Below, piece by piece: positions 47,365 through 54,988 of a stretch of 64,000 nucleotides of DNA (positions within the stretch are counted from its first letter, which is position 1; each line of letters begins with the position of its first letter). The DNA is from Streptomyces olivochromogenes (lineage in GTDB: Bacteria; Actinomycetota; Actinomycetes; Streptomycetales; Streptomycetaceae). Both the position numbers and the translations under genes were made by a program. Location: the NCBI RefSeq assembly GCF_021538895.1, contig NZ_JADDRL010000001.1, positions 124,001 through 188,000 on the forward strand, in the 5' to 3' direction. The notes beneath the pieces are model-generated. The model worked only from the letters and a program-made list of their open reading frames with translations, was not told the DNA's origin and ran no database searches.

Positions 47365-47412
47365 CGGTGCGACCCCCTGAGGCCTCTCCCCCGGCTTTGG
47401 TGATCGTGCGGG

Positions 47413-48087
47413 TCAGTACCCGGCCCGCGCGAGCAGTCCGGTGAGGTAGACGGCCAGCGACCGGCCGAGAGCCTCGGTGAAGTCCAGGCGCAGGACGACC
47501 AGTGAGGGGTCGGCCTCGTAGGCGGCCCTGACGGCGGGGGCCGGGTGGCTGTGCGTCCACAGAGCGCCGATGAGCACGATGACGGTGTGCGCCGCCTCGG
47601 CGGCGGCGTCCTGGTCGAGTTCGGGAAGCGCGCGACGGATCAGATCCGCAAAGCCGATGAGGCCTTCCAGGGCGGCGCGCTTGTAGCGCAGGGCGACCTC
47701 GGTGGAGACGTTGTGCTCCAGCACACCGGCCTGGGCACTGATCAAGTCGCTCAGGACGCGCTGACTCGCCAGGGAATCGGCCAGGTCGGCGGCGAAGGTC
47801 TCGGCGCGTTCCCGCGGGCCGGCTCCGGCGTCGATGCGGGTGGGCAGCCGCTCGGCGGCTTCGTCGAGCCACGTCCGGGCGGCGAGGACGAGGAGGTCGA
47901 GCAGGACCGCCTCGCGGGACTCGAAGTACCGCAGCACATTGGACTTGGCCAGGCCGACGCGGCGGCTCAGTTCGTTGAGGCTGATGGCCGAGACGGGCAT
48001 CTCGTCGAGCATCGCGGCCGCGGTGTCCAGGATCGCCTGGCGTCGGATCTCTCGCTGCTCCTGGTTGCGCGCGCGCTGGAAGGTCAT
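47413..48087 (-). CDS. TetR family repressor
   Basis: 224 residues. HTH: RRQAILDTAAAMLDEMPVSA, LNELSRRVGLAKSNVLRYFE, SREAVLLDLL, the standard TetR N-terminus; the rest is the helical ligand domain. Divergent from an SDR gene, with a 17-bp inverted repeat in the gap that overlaps the SDR promoter, so repression of the SDR is very likely. Inducer unknown. Confidence 0.9.
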   Translation of the reverse strand: MTFQRARNQEQREIRRQAILDTAAAMLDEMPVSAISLNELSRRVGLAKSNVLRYFESREAVLLDLLVLAARTWLDEAAERLPTRIDAGAGPRERAETFAADLADSLASQRVLSDLISAQAGVLEHNVSTEVALRYKRAALEGLIGFADLIRRALPELDQDAAAEAAHTVIVLIGALWTHSHPAPAVRAAYEADPSLVVLRLDFTEALGRSLAVYLTGLLARAGY

Positions 48088-48114
48088 GCGGTCATGTTAC
48101 GCACCACCGGTCTC

Positions 48115-48168
48115 TTGACAGCAGACCTGCGGTCTCTTACGTTCGAGTCGAAAGAGACCGCAGGTCTG
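48115..48168 (+). promoter_or_regulatory. SDR promoter with TetR operator
   Basis: TTGACA (48115-48120), 17-nt spacer, TACGTT (48138-48143). The inverted repeat CAGACCTGCGGTCTCTT / AAGAGACCGCAGGTCTG (48122-48138 and 48152-48168, 13-nt spacer) sits on the spacer and the start region. A further GGTCTCTT half site lies at 48109-48116. Confidence 0.75.
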
Positions 48169-48256
48169 TAATTGCGGCCCGCACCCCGGCACGGCGATGA
48201 AACCCCTGTGAGCGCCGCCTCACCGCCGCGCCCTACGCCCAATGAGGTTTTCGATC

Positions 48257-49093
48257 ATGTCTCGCAAGGTTGCCCTGGTCACCGGTGCTTCGTCCGGCAT
48301 CGGCGAAGCCATCGCCCGCCATCTGAAGGAAGCCGGCTACACCGTGTACGGCGCCGCCCGCCGCGTGGATCGCATGGCCGCCCTGACCGAGGACGGCGTC
48401 CACACCCTGTCCCTGGACGTCACGGACGAGGCCTCGCTCACGGCGGCGATCAAACGCGTCATCGACGCGGAGGGCCGTATCGACGTCCTGGTCAACAACG
48501 CCGGATACGGATCGTACGGCGCCCTCGAAGACGTCCCCCTGGACGAGGCCCGCGCCCAGATCGAGGTCAACGTCTTCGGCCTCGCCCGCCTCACCCAGCT
48601 CGTCCTGCCGCACATGCGTGCCCAGCGCAGCGGCACGGTCGTCAACATCAGCTCGATGGGCGGGAAGTTCACCACGCCCCTGGGCGCGTGGTACCACGCC
48701 AGCAAGTACGCCGTCGAGGCTCTCAGCGACGCCCTGCGCATGGAGACCCGACCGTTCGGCATCCATGTGACCGTCGTCGAACCGGGCTCCATCCAGACCG
48801 AATGGGGCGACATCGCCGCCGACAAGCTCCGCCACACGTCAGGCGGCCAGGGTCCCTACGCGAAGCAGGCCGAGGCGATGGCGAAGACGCTGGAGGGCAG
48901 TTCCCGAGGCGGCCGTATGACCTCGCCGCCCGCGGTCATCGCCAGGACCGTCACCAAGGCCGCGACCGCCCGCCGCCCGAAGACCCGCTACCGGGCCGGA
49001 TTCGGCGCCACTCCCCTGGTCTTCCTCAGCAGGATCCTCCCGGACCGGACGTTCGACGCGCTCATCAAGCGCGCCTCCGGGGTCCCGGCCTGA
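48257..49093 (+). CDS. SDR family oxidoreductase
   Basis: 278 residues from the ATG at 48257 (another ATG at 48242 is possible). TGASSGIG at 9-16, NNAG at 80-83, catalytic Ser133, Tyr146 and Lys150 (YHASK). The C-terminal region with FLSRILPDRTFDALIKR is of the kind found in SDRs acting on lipids or retinol-like substrates. Controlled by the divergent TetR through the operator over its promoter. Ends 13 nt from the convergent MFS gene. Confidence 0.9.
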   Translation: MSRKVALVTGASSGIGEAIARHLKEAGYTVYGAARRVDRMAALTEDGVHTLSLDVTDEASLTAAIKRVIDAEGRIDVLVNNAGYGSYGALEDVPLDEARAQIEVNVFGLARLTQLVLPHMRAQRSGTVVNISSMGGKFTTPLGAWYHASKYAVEALSDALRMETRPFGIHVTVVEPGSIQTEWGDIAADKLRHTSGGQGPYAKQAEAMAKTLEGSSRGGRMTSPPAVIARTVTKAATARRPKTRYRAGFGATPLVFLSRILPDRTFDALIKRASGVPA

Positions 49094-49106
49094 CGGGCAC
49101 GCGCTG

Positions 49107-50355
49107 TCAGCGGCGCCTCTCGACGCGGTACTGCGCGACCAGCCCGAAGGCCGCCGCGACGAGGATGGCGACCCCGTAGCCGAGGACGGTGTTCAGCAGT
49201 CCGAGCGGGGCGATCAGGAGTCCCGCGACGATCGCCGGCACGCCGAAGCTCAGGTAGGCGACCAGGTAGACAGATGCGAAGAGCCCGGCCCGCTGATGGG
49301 GCTGGACGAGCGGGGCGACGGTACGGACGGCGCCGGAGAACGAGGCGCCGAAGCCCAGGCCGCCGATGACGCCTCCCACCCACAGCAGGGAGAGCGTTCC
49401 GGCGGCGACGCCGGCCTCGATGACCGCGGTTCCCAGCAGTACGCCCGCGGCGCCCACGAAGATGGTGCGGCGTGAGGTCAGCCGGCCGAGGAAGAGGCCT
49501 GCCACGGCGGCCGTGGCAGGCTCGACGAAGGCCGTGGCACCGTTCAACAGACCGCTGTGCAGGCCCAGCAGGTCGCGGATGATGGTGGGCACGAGCCCCA
49601 TGAACAGTCCGGCCAGCATCCATGCGGCCATGTGAACCGGGATGCTTGCCAAGAACTCCCGACGCGCGGCCCGGGGCACGGAGACACGGGGAATCAGGGA
49701 GCGTGCCGCGCCCGGACGCGGGGAAACCGTCTCCGCGGAGAAGGCGGCGACAGCCGTGCCCACGGCCATGATCACCGCCAGGGCCGTGAACACGATCACC
49801 GTCGCATGGGAGCTGAACTGGATCGCCGCGCCGGTCAACAGGGCACCCAGGCCCAGTCCGCCGGCCGGAGCGATGCTGGTGACGATCGTGCCCAGCTTCT
49901 TGCGCCGTTCCGGGGCGTGCTCCACGACCGAGGCCGAGAAGGCGCTGGTGGCCGCACCCGTGGCGACGCCCTGGACGGTGCGGGCCGCGATGACCCAGCC
50001 GATGTCGGGCGCGAGGACGAACATGAGCATCGCCGCGAGTTCCACCAGGAGCGACCCGATCAGGATCGGCCGGCGCCCGACGTGGTCGGAGAGCGATCCG
50101 GCGACCAGCAGGGCGGCCGGCAGGCCGAGTGCGTACGAAGCGAAGGCCACGGTCAGCACCCCGGCGGGGAAGTGCCACTGCTGCTCGAAGACCACGAGCA
50201 GCGGGGTGGGGTGCGCCCGCGGCCAGATAGAGCGCCGCGAAGACGGCGGCCGAGCCGGCGAACGCCACGGAGGAAGGAAGCAGCCGGCGGGACCTGGCGG
50301 GCCCAAACGCCGCGAGGCCGGGGCCGCGTTCGTGTGTCGATGCGGTACGGAACAT
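49107..50355 (-). pseudogene. MFS transporter, single-base frameshift
   Basis: A 12-helix major facilitator. From ATG 50355 the frame gives MFRTASTHERGPGLAAF and the first helix to AALYLAAGAP. TPLLVVFEQQWHFPAG and all later helices, including LSDHVGRRPILIGS (MFS loop motif), are in the next frame. One extra G in the run 50208-50211 explains the shift. Otherwise the gene is full length (about 415 residues). Either a new pseudogene or a sequencing error. Controlled by the divergent TetR gene. Confidence 0.85.
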
Positions 50356-50371
50356 CCCAGAGCCTCCTAAT

Positions 50372-50444
50372 GCCAAGCTTTGTGCGTTAACACCTAGGGC
50401 CACCATAGACCCGTCCGAGAGTTAAAGCCAAGAAATGTGCGTTA
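50372..50444. promoter_or_regulatory. paired direct-repeat operator
   Basis: GCCAAGCTTTGTGCGTTA (50372-50389) and GCCAAGAAATGTGCGTTA (50427-50444) are direct repeats with 3 mismatches, 55 nt apart: one next to the MFS start, the other next to the TetR start. Confidence 0.65.
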
Positions 50445-50454
50445 CAGTGGAGGC

Positions 50455-51006
50455 ATGGTTGCAGAATCACCCCCGCGGCGGCGTACCGGCGGACGCAGCG
50501 CCCTGGTGCTGATGTCCATCAGGAAGGCCGTCGAGGAACTGATCGCCGAACAGGGCAGCGACGCGATCACGATCCCGATGGTCGCGGAGCGCGCGGGAGT
50601 CAATCACTCCAGCATCTACCGACGGTGGGGCGACGCGCGGACCATGATCAACGACCTGGCGACCTACCGCCTCGACCCGGACCGCGGCCTGCCCGACACC
50701 GGAGACCTGCGTGCCGATCTGACCGTATGGGCACAGGAGTTGATCAGCCACTACAGCACGCCGGTGAACGCCGCGCTCCTGCGCGGCGGGGCCGCCGCGG
50801 CCGGTGAGAGCGAGTCGGACTGCCTGCGCGACCGGCGGGCGGAAGCGGCCGGCTTCGCCACCCGGCCCGGCAGCGGCTTCACCGGCGACGAGGTCATCGA
50901 CCGGGTGGTGGCCCCGATCATCTACCGGGTCATCTTCCTGCCCTGGACGCTGTCCGAGGTGGACGCGCGCACGTACGTCGACGATCTCTGCGACCGGTCC
51001 GGCTGA
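50455..51006 (+). CDS. TetR family regulator
   Basis: 183 residues. HTH: IRKAVEELIAEQGSDAITIP, MVAERAGVNHSSIYRRWGDA; a TetR_C-type ligand domain follows. ATG at 50455 with GGAGG; a GTG at 50437 lies inside the operator repeat and is unlikely. Divergent from the frameshifted MFS gene and followed by MBL, SnoaL-like and ADH genes in the same direction, so it may control both sides. Confidence 0.87.
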   Translation: MVAESPPRRRTGGRSALVLMSIRKAVEELIAEQGSDAITIPMVAERAGVNHSSIYRRWGDARTMINDLATYRLDPDRGLPDTGDLRADLTVWAQELISHYSTPVNAALLRGGAAAAGESESDCLRDRRAEAAGFATRPGSGFTGDEVIDRVVAPIIYRVIFLPWTLSEVDARTYVDDLCDRSG

Positions 51007-51062
51007 TCGCCCACCCGCCGGATCGCGAGCCTGAGGCCGTCACCAGCGGAAAGGAGAGCGAG

Positions 51063-51965
51063 ATGACCGCATTCGCTCCTCTGCCCGAGTTCGCTCGGGG
51101 CCCTGACATCCTCGAAGGCGGTTTCGTCGTCACCGACCTCGGCGGCGGTGTCCACGGCATCACCCAGGGAATGATCAACACCATGTTCCTGGTGACCGGG
51201 AAGGGCGTTGTCCTCGTGGACGCCCCTCCCGTCCTGGGTGACCACCTGCTGTCGGCCATCGAGGAGGTCACCCCGAAACCGGTGACCCACCTCATCTACA
51301 GCCACGCGCACGCCGACCACATCGGCGCGGCCCACCTGCTGGACCGCAGCGGCCTGAAGATCATCGCCCACGAGCTCACCGCCCGGTTCATCAAGGAAGC
51401 GCAGGACGACCGGCGGCCCCTGCCCAACGAGACCTTCGGCGGGACCAGGAAAGAGCTGAGTGTCGACGGAGTCAGGTTCGTCCTCGACTACACGGGCGAC
51501 TGGCACCAGGCGGGCAATCTGTTCATCCACCTCCCGGAACAGAAGGCCATGGCCGCGATGGACAGCTTCACCGTCAAGAACGCGCCGTTCTTCCGTCTCC
51601 TCCTCTCCGCTCACGTACCCGCCTACTTCCAGGCCATGGACGAGCTGTTGGAGTACGACTTCGAGACCATCGTGACCGGTCACATGTCCCTGTACGGCAC
51701 TCCCGAGGACGTGCAGACGAACCGCGAGTACCTGCGCGACCTGAGAGCCGCCGCCACCGAGGCGCTGCGGACGGTGGACCTGAAGCAGACCGCGGCCGCC
51801 GCCGTGCCGGAGAGCAATCGGCAGGCGGAACTCAAGGTCTGGATGGACGCGGTCGTCGCTCACGCGGCGGAGCTGATGCCGCCCTGGGACAAGCGCCTCG
51901 GCGGGACCGACATCTTCCTCGCCGACAACCTCAACGCCGTCGCATGGAGCGTGTTCATCGACTAG
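51063..51965 (+). CDS. MBL fold metallohydrolase
   Basis: 300 residues. HAHADH at 81-86 holds the metal ligands, DYTGDWHQAGNLFIHLPEQK and AAMDSF carry the next, and IVTGHMSLYG the last His. The final 80 residues are an extra helical part. Substrate unknown; related enzymes cleave thioesters, lactones or sulfates. ATG with AAAGGAGAG. First of three genes (MBL, SnoaL-like, ADH) in one direction. Confidence 0.88.
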   Translation: MTAFAPLPEFARGPDILEGGFVVTDLGGGVHGITQGMINTMFLVTGKGVVLVDAPPVLGDHLLSAIEEVTPKPVTHLIYSHAHADHIGAAHLLDRSGLKIIAHELTARFIKEAQDDRRPLPNETFGGTRKELSVDGVRFVLDYTGDWHQAGNLFIHLPEQKAMAAMDSFTVKNAPFFRLLLSAHVPAYFQAMDELLEYDFETIVTGHMSLYGTPEDVQTNREYLRDLRAAATEALRTVDLKQTAAAAVPESNRQAELKVWMDAVVAHAAELMPPWDKRLGGTDIFLADNLNAVAWSVFID

Positions 51966-52022
51966 ACACCCGCCCCGCCGACTCAAAGGTTCCTCCCACG
52001 ACAGACGGAAGGTGGTCACCCC

Positions 52023-52445
52023 ATGAGCGTCGTCGAAGACAGGAACGTCGTCGAAGACAGAAACAAGGACATCGTCCGCGAAGCTTTCGACACCCTGTTC
52101 AACAGGCGTGACTACGCCGCCGCAGAGCGGTTCTGGTCCCCCGACTACATCCAGCACAGCGCCCACATCGCACCCGGCAGGGACGGCCTCTTCGACATGG
52201 TCAAGGGCCTCCCGCCGGAGCTGCGGCACGAATGCGAACTGGTCATGGCGGACGGAGACATGGTCATGGTGCGCGGGCGATTCTCGGGGCACCGCGAGCC
52301 CGCCCCGTGGATCGCCGCCGACTTCCTCCGCCTTGAGGACGGCATCCTGGCCGAGCACTGGGACGTGATCGAGGAGGAAGCCTCCCGGGAACAGTCCGTG
52401 AGCGGCCTGCCCATGTACGGCGACGACTTCCCCGAGGAGCGCTGA
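52023..52445 (+). CDS. SnoaL-like / NTF2-fold protein
   Basis: 140 residues. ESTER-cyclase-type SnoaL pattern: IVREAFDTLFNRRDYAAAER, FWSPDYIQHSAHIAPGRDG, then ADFLRLEDGILAEHWDVIEE. The first 14 residues contain a six-residue duplication (VVEDRN twice). Small, cytosolic; may be an isomerase, cyclase or hydrolase helper. 57 nt after the MBL gene and 2 nt before ADH, so one operon is likely. Confidence 0.85.
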   Translation: MSVVEDRNVVEDRNKDIVREAFDTLFNRRDYAAAERFWSPDYIQHSAHIAPGRDGLFDMVKGLPPELRHECELVMADGDMVMVRGRFSGHREPAPWIAADFLRLEDGILAEHWDVIEEEASREQSVSGLPMYGDDFPEER

Positions 52446-52447
52446 AG

Positions 52448-53473
52448 ATGAGCACCTACCGAGCCGCACAGGTCACCGCCCCGAACGGCACACTCGAGCT
52501 CACCGAGCGCGAGGTACCGCAGCCGGGACCCGGCCACGTCAGGATCGCTGTGGAGGCGTGCGGCATCTGCCACTCCGACGCGGAATTCGTGACCGCCGGA
52601 CTGCCGGGCGTCTCGTTCCCCGAGGTACCCGGGCACGAGATCGCCGGACGCGTCGAGGAGCTGGGCGACGGCGCCCAGGACCGTGGCCTGCGGATCGGCG
52701 ACCGGGTCGCGGTCGGCTGGTTCGGCGGCAGCTGCGGGCACTGCAAGCCCTGCCGGCAGGGCGACTTCATGGTCTGCGCCAATCTGAAGGTCCCCGGGTG
52801 GACGTACGACGGCGGGTTCGCCGAGAAGGTGGTCGTGCCCGCCGACGCCCTGGCCCTGATCCCCGACGAACTGGCGGCGACCGACGCCGGGCCCATGGCC
52901 TGCGCGGGCGTGACCGTGTTCAACGGGCTGCGGCGCAGCCCCGCCCGGCCCGGAGACCTGGTCGCCGTGCTCGGCCTCGGCGGCCTCGGACACCTCGGCG
53001 TGCGGTACGCGGTCGCGATGGGATTCGAGACCGTGGCCATCGCCCGCGGCCCCCAGAAGGCGGACTTCGCCAAGCAGCTCGGCGCCCACCACTACGTCGA
53101 CAGCACCTCCGGCACCCCGGTCGGCGAGGCGCTGCAGTCCCTCGGCGGCGCCAGGGTCGTCATCGCCACGGCCGGAAACTCCGAGGCCATCGCCGCCACC
53201 GTGGAGGGGCTCGCCCCGCGCGGGGAACTCGTGGTCATCGGGGCGGACTTCACACCGTTGGGCGTCAACCCCGTCCAGCTGCTCATGACCGGCCGAGTCC
53301 TCCGCGGCCACCCGGCCGGCACCGCACAGGACATCGAGGACACCATGGCGTTCAGCCTCCTGCACGGCATCCGGCCGATGACCGAGACCGTGCCGCTGGA
53401 CCGCGTGGACGAGGCCTTCCAGAAGATGCTCGCCGGCAAGGCCCGCTTCCGGATGGTGCTCACCACCGGCTGA
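52448..53473 (+). CDS. zinc-dependent alcohol dehydrogenase
   Basis: 341 residues. Catalytic zinc: Cys38 in CGICHSD, His63 in PGHE, Cys near 148. Structural zinc: C96, C99, C102, C110 (GGSCGHCKPC). NAD(P) motif GLGGLGHLG. Medium-chain dehydrogenase of the class close to Adh-type alcohol dehydrogenases. ATG 2 nt after the SnoaL-like stop. It probably oxidises the alcohol or reduces the aldehyde made by the same three-gene unit; substrate unknown. Confidence 0.92.
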   Translation: MSTYRAAQVTAPNGTLELTEREVPQPGPGHVRIAVEACGICHSDAEFVTAGLPGVSFPEVPGHEIAGRVEELGDGAQDRGLRIGDRVAVGWFGGSCGHCKPCRQGDFMVCANLKVPGWTYDGGFAEKVVVPADALALIPDELAATDAGPMACAGVTVFNGLRRSPARPGDLVAVLGLGGLGHLGVRYAVAMGFETVAIARGPQKADFAKQLGAHHYVDSTSGTPVGEALQSLGGARVVIATAGNSEAIAATVEGLAPRGELVVIGADFTPLGVNPVQLLMTGRVLRGHPAGTAQDIEDTMAFSLLHGIRPMTETVPLDRVDEAFQKMLAGKARFRMVLTTG

Positions 53474-53537
53474 CGTCCGTCGGCGGGTACGGCTCCCCCT
53501 CGGCCGGTACGGCCTCTCGTCGGGAATCGGGGCGCTC

Positions 53538-53822
53538 TCAGGCGGCGACCTGGGGCTGTGCCGGGCCGAGACGGTGCGCGACGGTCTGTTCGGCGTGCGG
53601 GGCGAGCAGGCCCTGCAGTTCGTCCGCAGCGACCTTGAGGAGGTCGCCGTCGCGTGTCGCGTGCAGGGTTTCGAGGACGAAGACGACGCGCCTGGAGTCC
53701 TCGGTGACTCGGGTGCGGTGGGCGTCGCGGTGGTTCCAGTGGCGCGTCAGGACCCCGGTGGTGTCCGCGTAGATGATTTCGCCGGGCCGCGGCTCGGGCA
53801 CCGAGACCTGCCACCTGGTCAT
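53538..53822 (-). pseudogene. C-terminal fragment of a B3/B4-domain protein
   Basis: 94 residues in frame: PEPRPGEIIYADTTGVLTRH, WNHRDAHRTRVTEDSRRVVF, VLETLHA. This matches the end of PheT-like B3/B4 (tRNA-editing-related) stand-alone proteins, which have W(N)WR and a final domain of about 90 residues. The N-terminal two thirds are absent; the region upstream is occupied by other genes. It might be a small functional gene, but a remnant is more likely. Confidence 0.55.
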
Positions 53823-53877
53823 GATGGTTCATCTGCCGCCGGGTCCCGCGCCCACGTCCTGACCGGGTTCGCGCGAC

Positions 53878-54399
53878 TCAGTCGAGCGACAGCCGCATGA
53901 TCGTCAGGTCGAGCCAGCGGCCGAACTTGGTGCCCACCTCTCGCACGGTTCCGGCATGTTGGAACCCGAACCGTTCGTGCAGCCGAACCGATGCGGCATT
54001 CTCGGCTTCGATGCCGGCGATCATCACGTGATGGCCCGCCTCGCGCGCCGACGCGATCAGCGCGGTCAGCAGCGCCGACCCGACACCCAGCCCGTGCCGG
54101 CCTTCGCGGACGTAGACCGAGTCCTCGACCGTGTGCCGGTAGCCGTCCAGCTCGCGCCACGGTCCATAGACCGCGAATCCGGCCACCTCGCCCTCCGCCT
54201 CCGCCACGAACGCCGAGCCGCGCTCCAGATGGGCCGCCAGCCAGGCCGCTCCCTCGGCGGGGGACTGCGGGGTCTGCGTCCACAGGGCCGTGGAGTGTTC
54301 GATCGCATGGTTACGAATCGCGCGGACCGCTTCCGCGTCGCCCGGTTCCGCCCCGCGCACCGTCACGACCGGAGCGCTTCTCTCGTATATTGGATTCAT
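53878..54399 (-). CDS. GNAT acetyltransferase, phosphinothricin-acetyltransferase type
   Basis: About 173 residues if started at ATG 54399. GNAT features: AAWLAAHLERGSAFVAEAEG, VAGFAVYG, then SVYVREGRHGLGVGSALLTA (acetyl-CoA loop) and IEAENAASVRLHERFGFQHA. This is the Pat/Bar-like subgroup, which acetylates amino groups of small molecules. The ATG overlaps the start codon of the divergent XRE gene; a GTG at 54366 is a possible later start. Confidence 0.85.
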   Translation of the reverse strand: MNPIYERSAPVVTVRGAEPGDAEAVRAIRNHAIEHSTALWTQTPQSPAEGAAWLAAHLERGSAFVAEAEGEVAGFAVYGPWRELDGYRHTVEDSVYVREGRHGLGVGSALLTALIASAREAGHHVMIAGIEAENAASVRLHERFGFQHAGTVREVGTKFGRWLDLTIMRLSLD

Positions 54400-54409
54400 G
54401 TCCAACATA
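54386..54409. promoter_or_regulatory. palindrome on the XRE start codon
   Basis: TATATTGGA-TTCATG-TCCAACATA; the 9-bp arms match at 8 positions. It covers the ATG of both divergent genes. TATATT (54386-54391) also looks like a -10 box, which would make the XRE mRNA nearly leaderless. Confidence 0.6.
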
Positions 54410-54988
54410 GTAGATCCTCTGGTCGGGCAGATCGCGGCCCGAGTCCGCACCGAACGGGAACGCCGCCGGTGGACCCTGTCCCAGCTCGCGGACGCCTCCG
54501 GGGTGTCGCAGGCCATGATCAGCCGGATCGAGCGCGGTGAGAGCAGCCCCACCGCCGTCGTCCTCGGCAAGCTGTCCGCCGCTTTCCAGCTCAGCATCGC
54601 CTCCCTCCTCGCCCTCGCCGAAGGCGCGCCGGACGACACCGAGGGCGCGACAGGCGTACGGCGCCGCACCGACACGGCCGAGTGGCGGGACCCCGGCACC
54701 GGCTATCGGCGCCGCCAGATCACCGGCCCGCACTTCCCCGCGGAGGTCGCGGAGATCCGCCTGCCCATGGGCGCCCAAGTGCCTTATCCGGCGGCCGCGT
54801 TCGCCTTCGTACGCCAGCTCGTCTGGGTCCTGGACGGCCACCTGACCTTCCACGACGGCGATGTCGTGCACGAGCTCGACGCGGGCGACACCATCGAACT
54901 CGGCGAGCCCGCCGACCGCGTCTTCGCCAACACCACGGACACCGAGTGCCGTTACGCCGTCGTCCTCACCCGCGGCGCACGGCCGTGA
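54398..54988 (+). CDS. XRE regulator with cupin domain
   Basis: 196 residues. HTH from about residue 12: RVRTERERRRWTLSQLADAS, GVSQAMISRIERGESSPTAV; then a cupin ligand domain from about 100 (VLDGHLTFHDGDVVHELDAG). Such proteins control metabolism or transporter genes. Its stop overlaps the GTG of the MFS gene, so it probably controls that transporter and the divergent acetyltransferase. Confidence 0.87.
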   Translation: MSNIVDPLVGQIAARVRTERERRRWTLSQLADASGVSQAMISRIERGESSPTAVVLGKLSAAFQLSIASLLALAEGAPDDTEGATGVRRRTDTAEWRDPGTGYRRRQITGPHFPAEVAEIRLPMGAQVPYPAAAFAFVRQLVWVLDGHLTFHDGDVVHELDAGDTIELGEPADRVFANTTDTECRYAVVLTRGARP

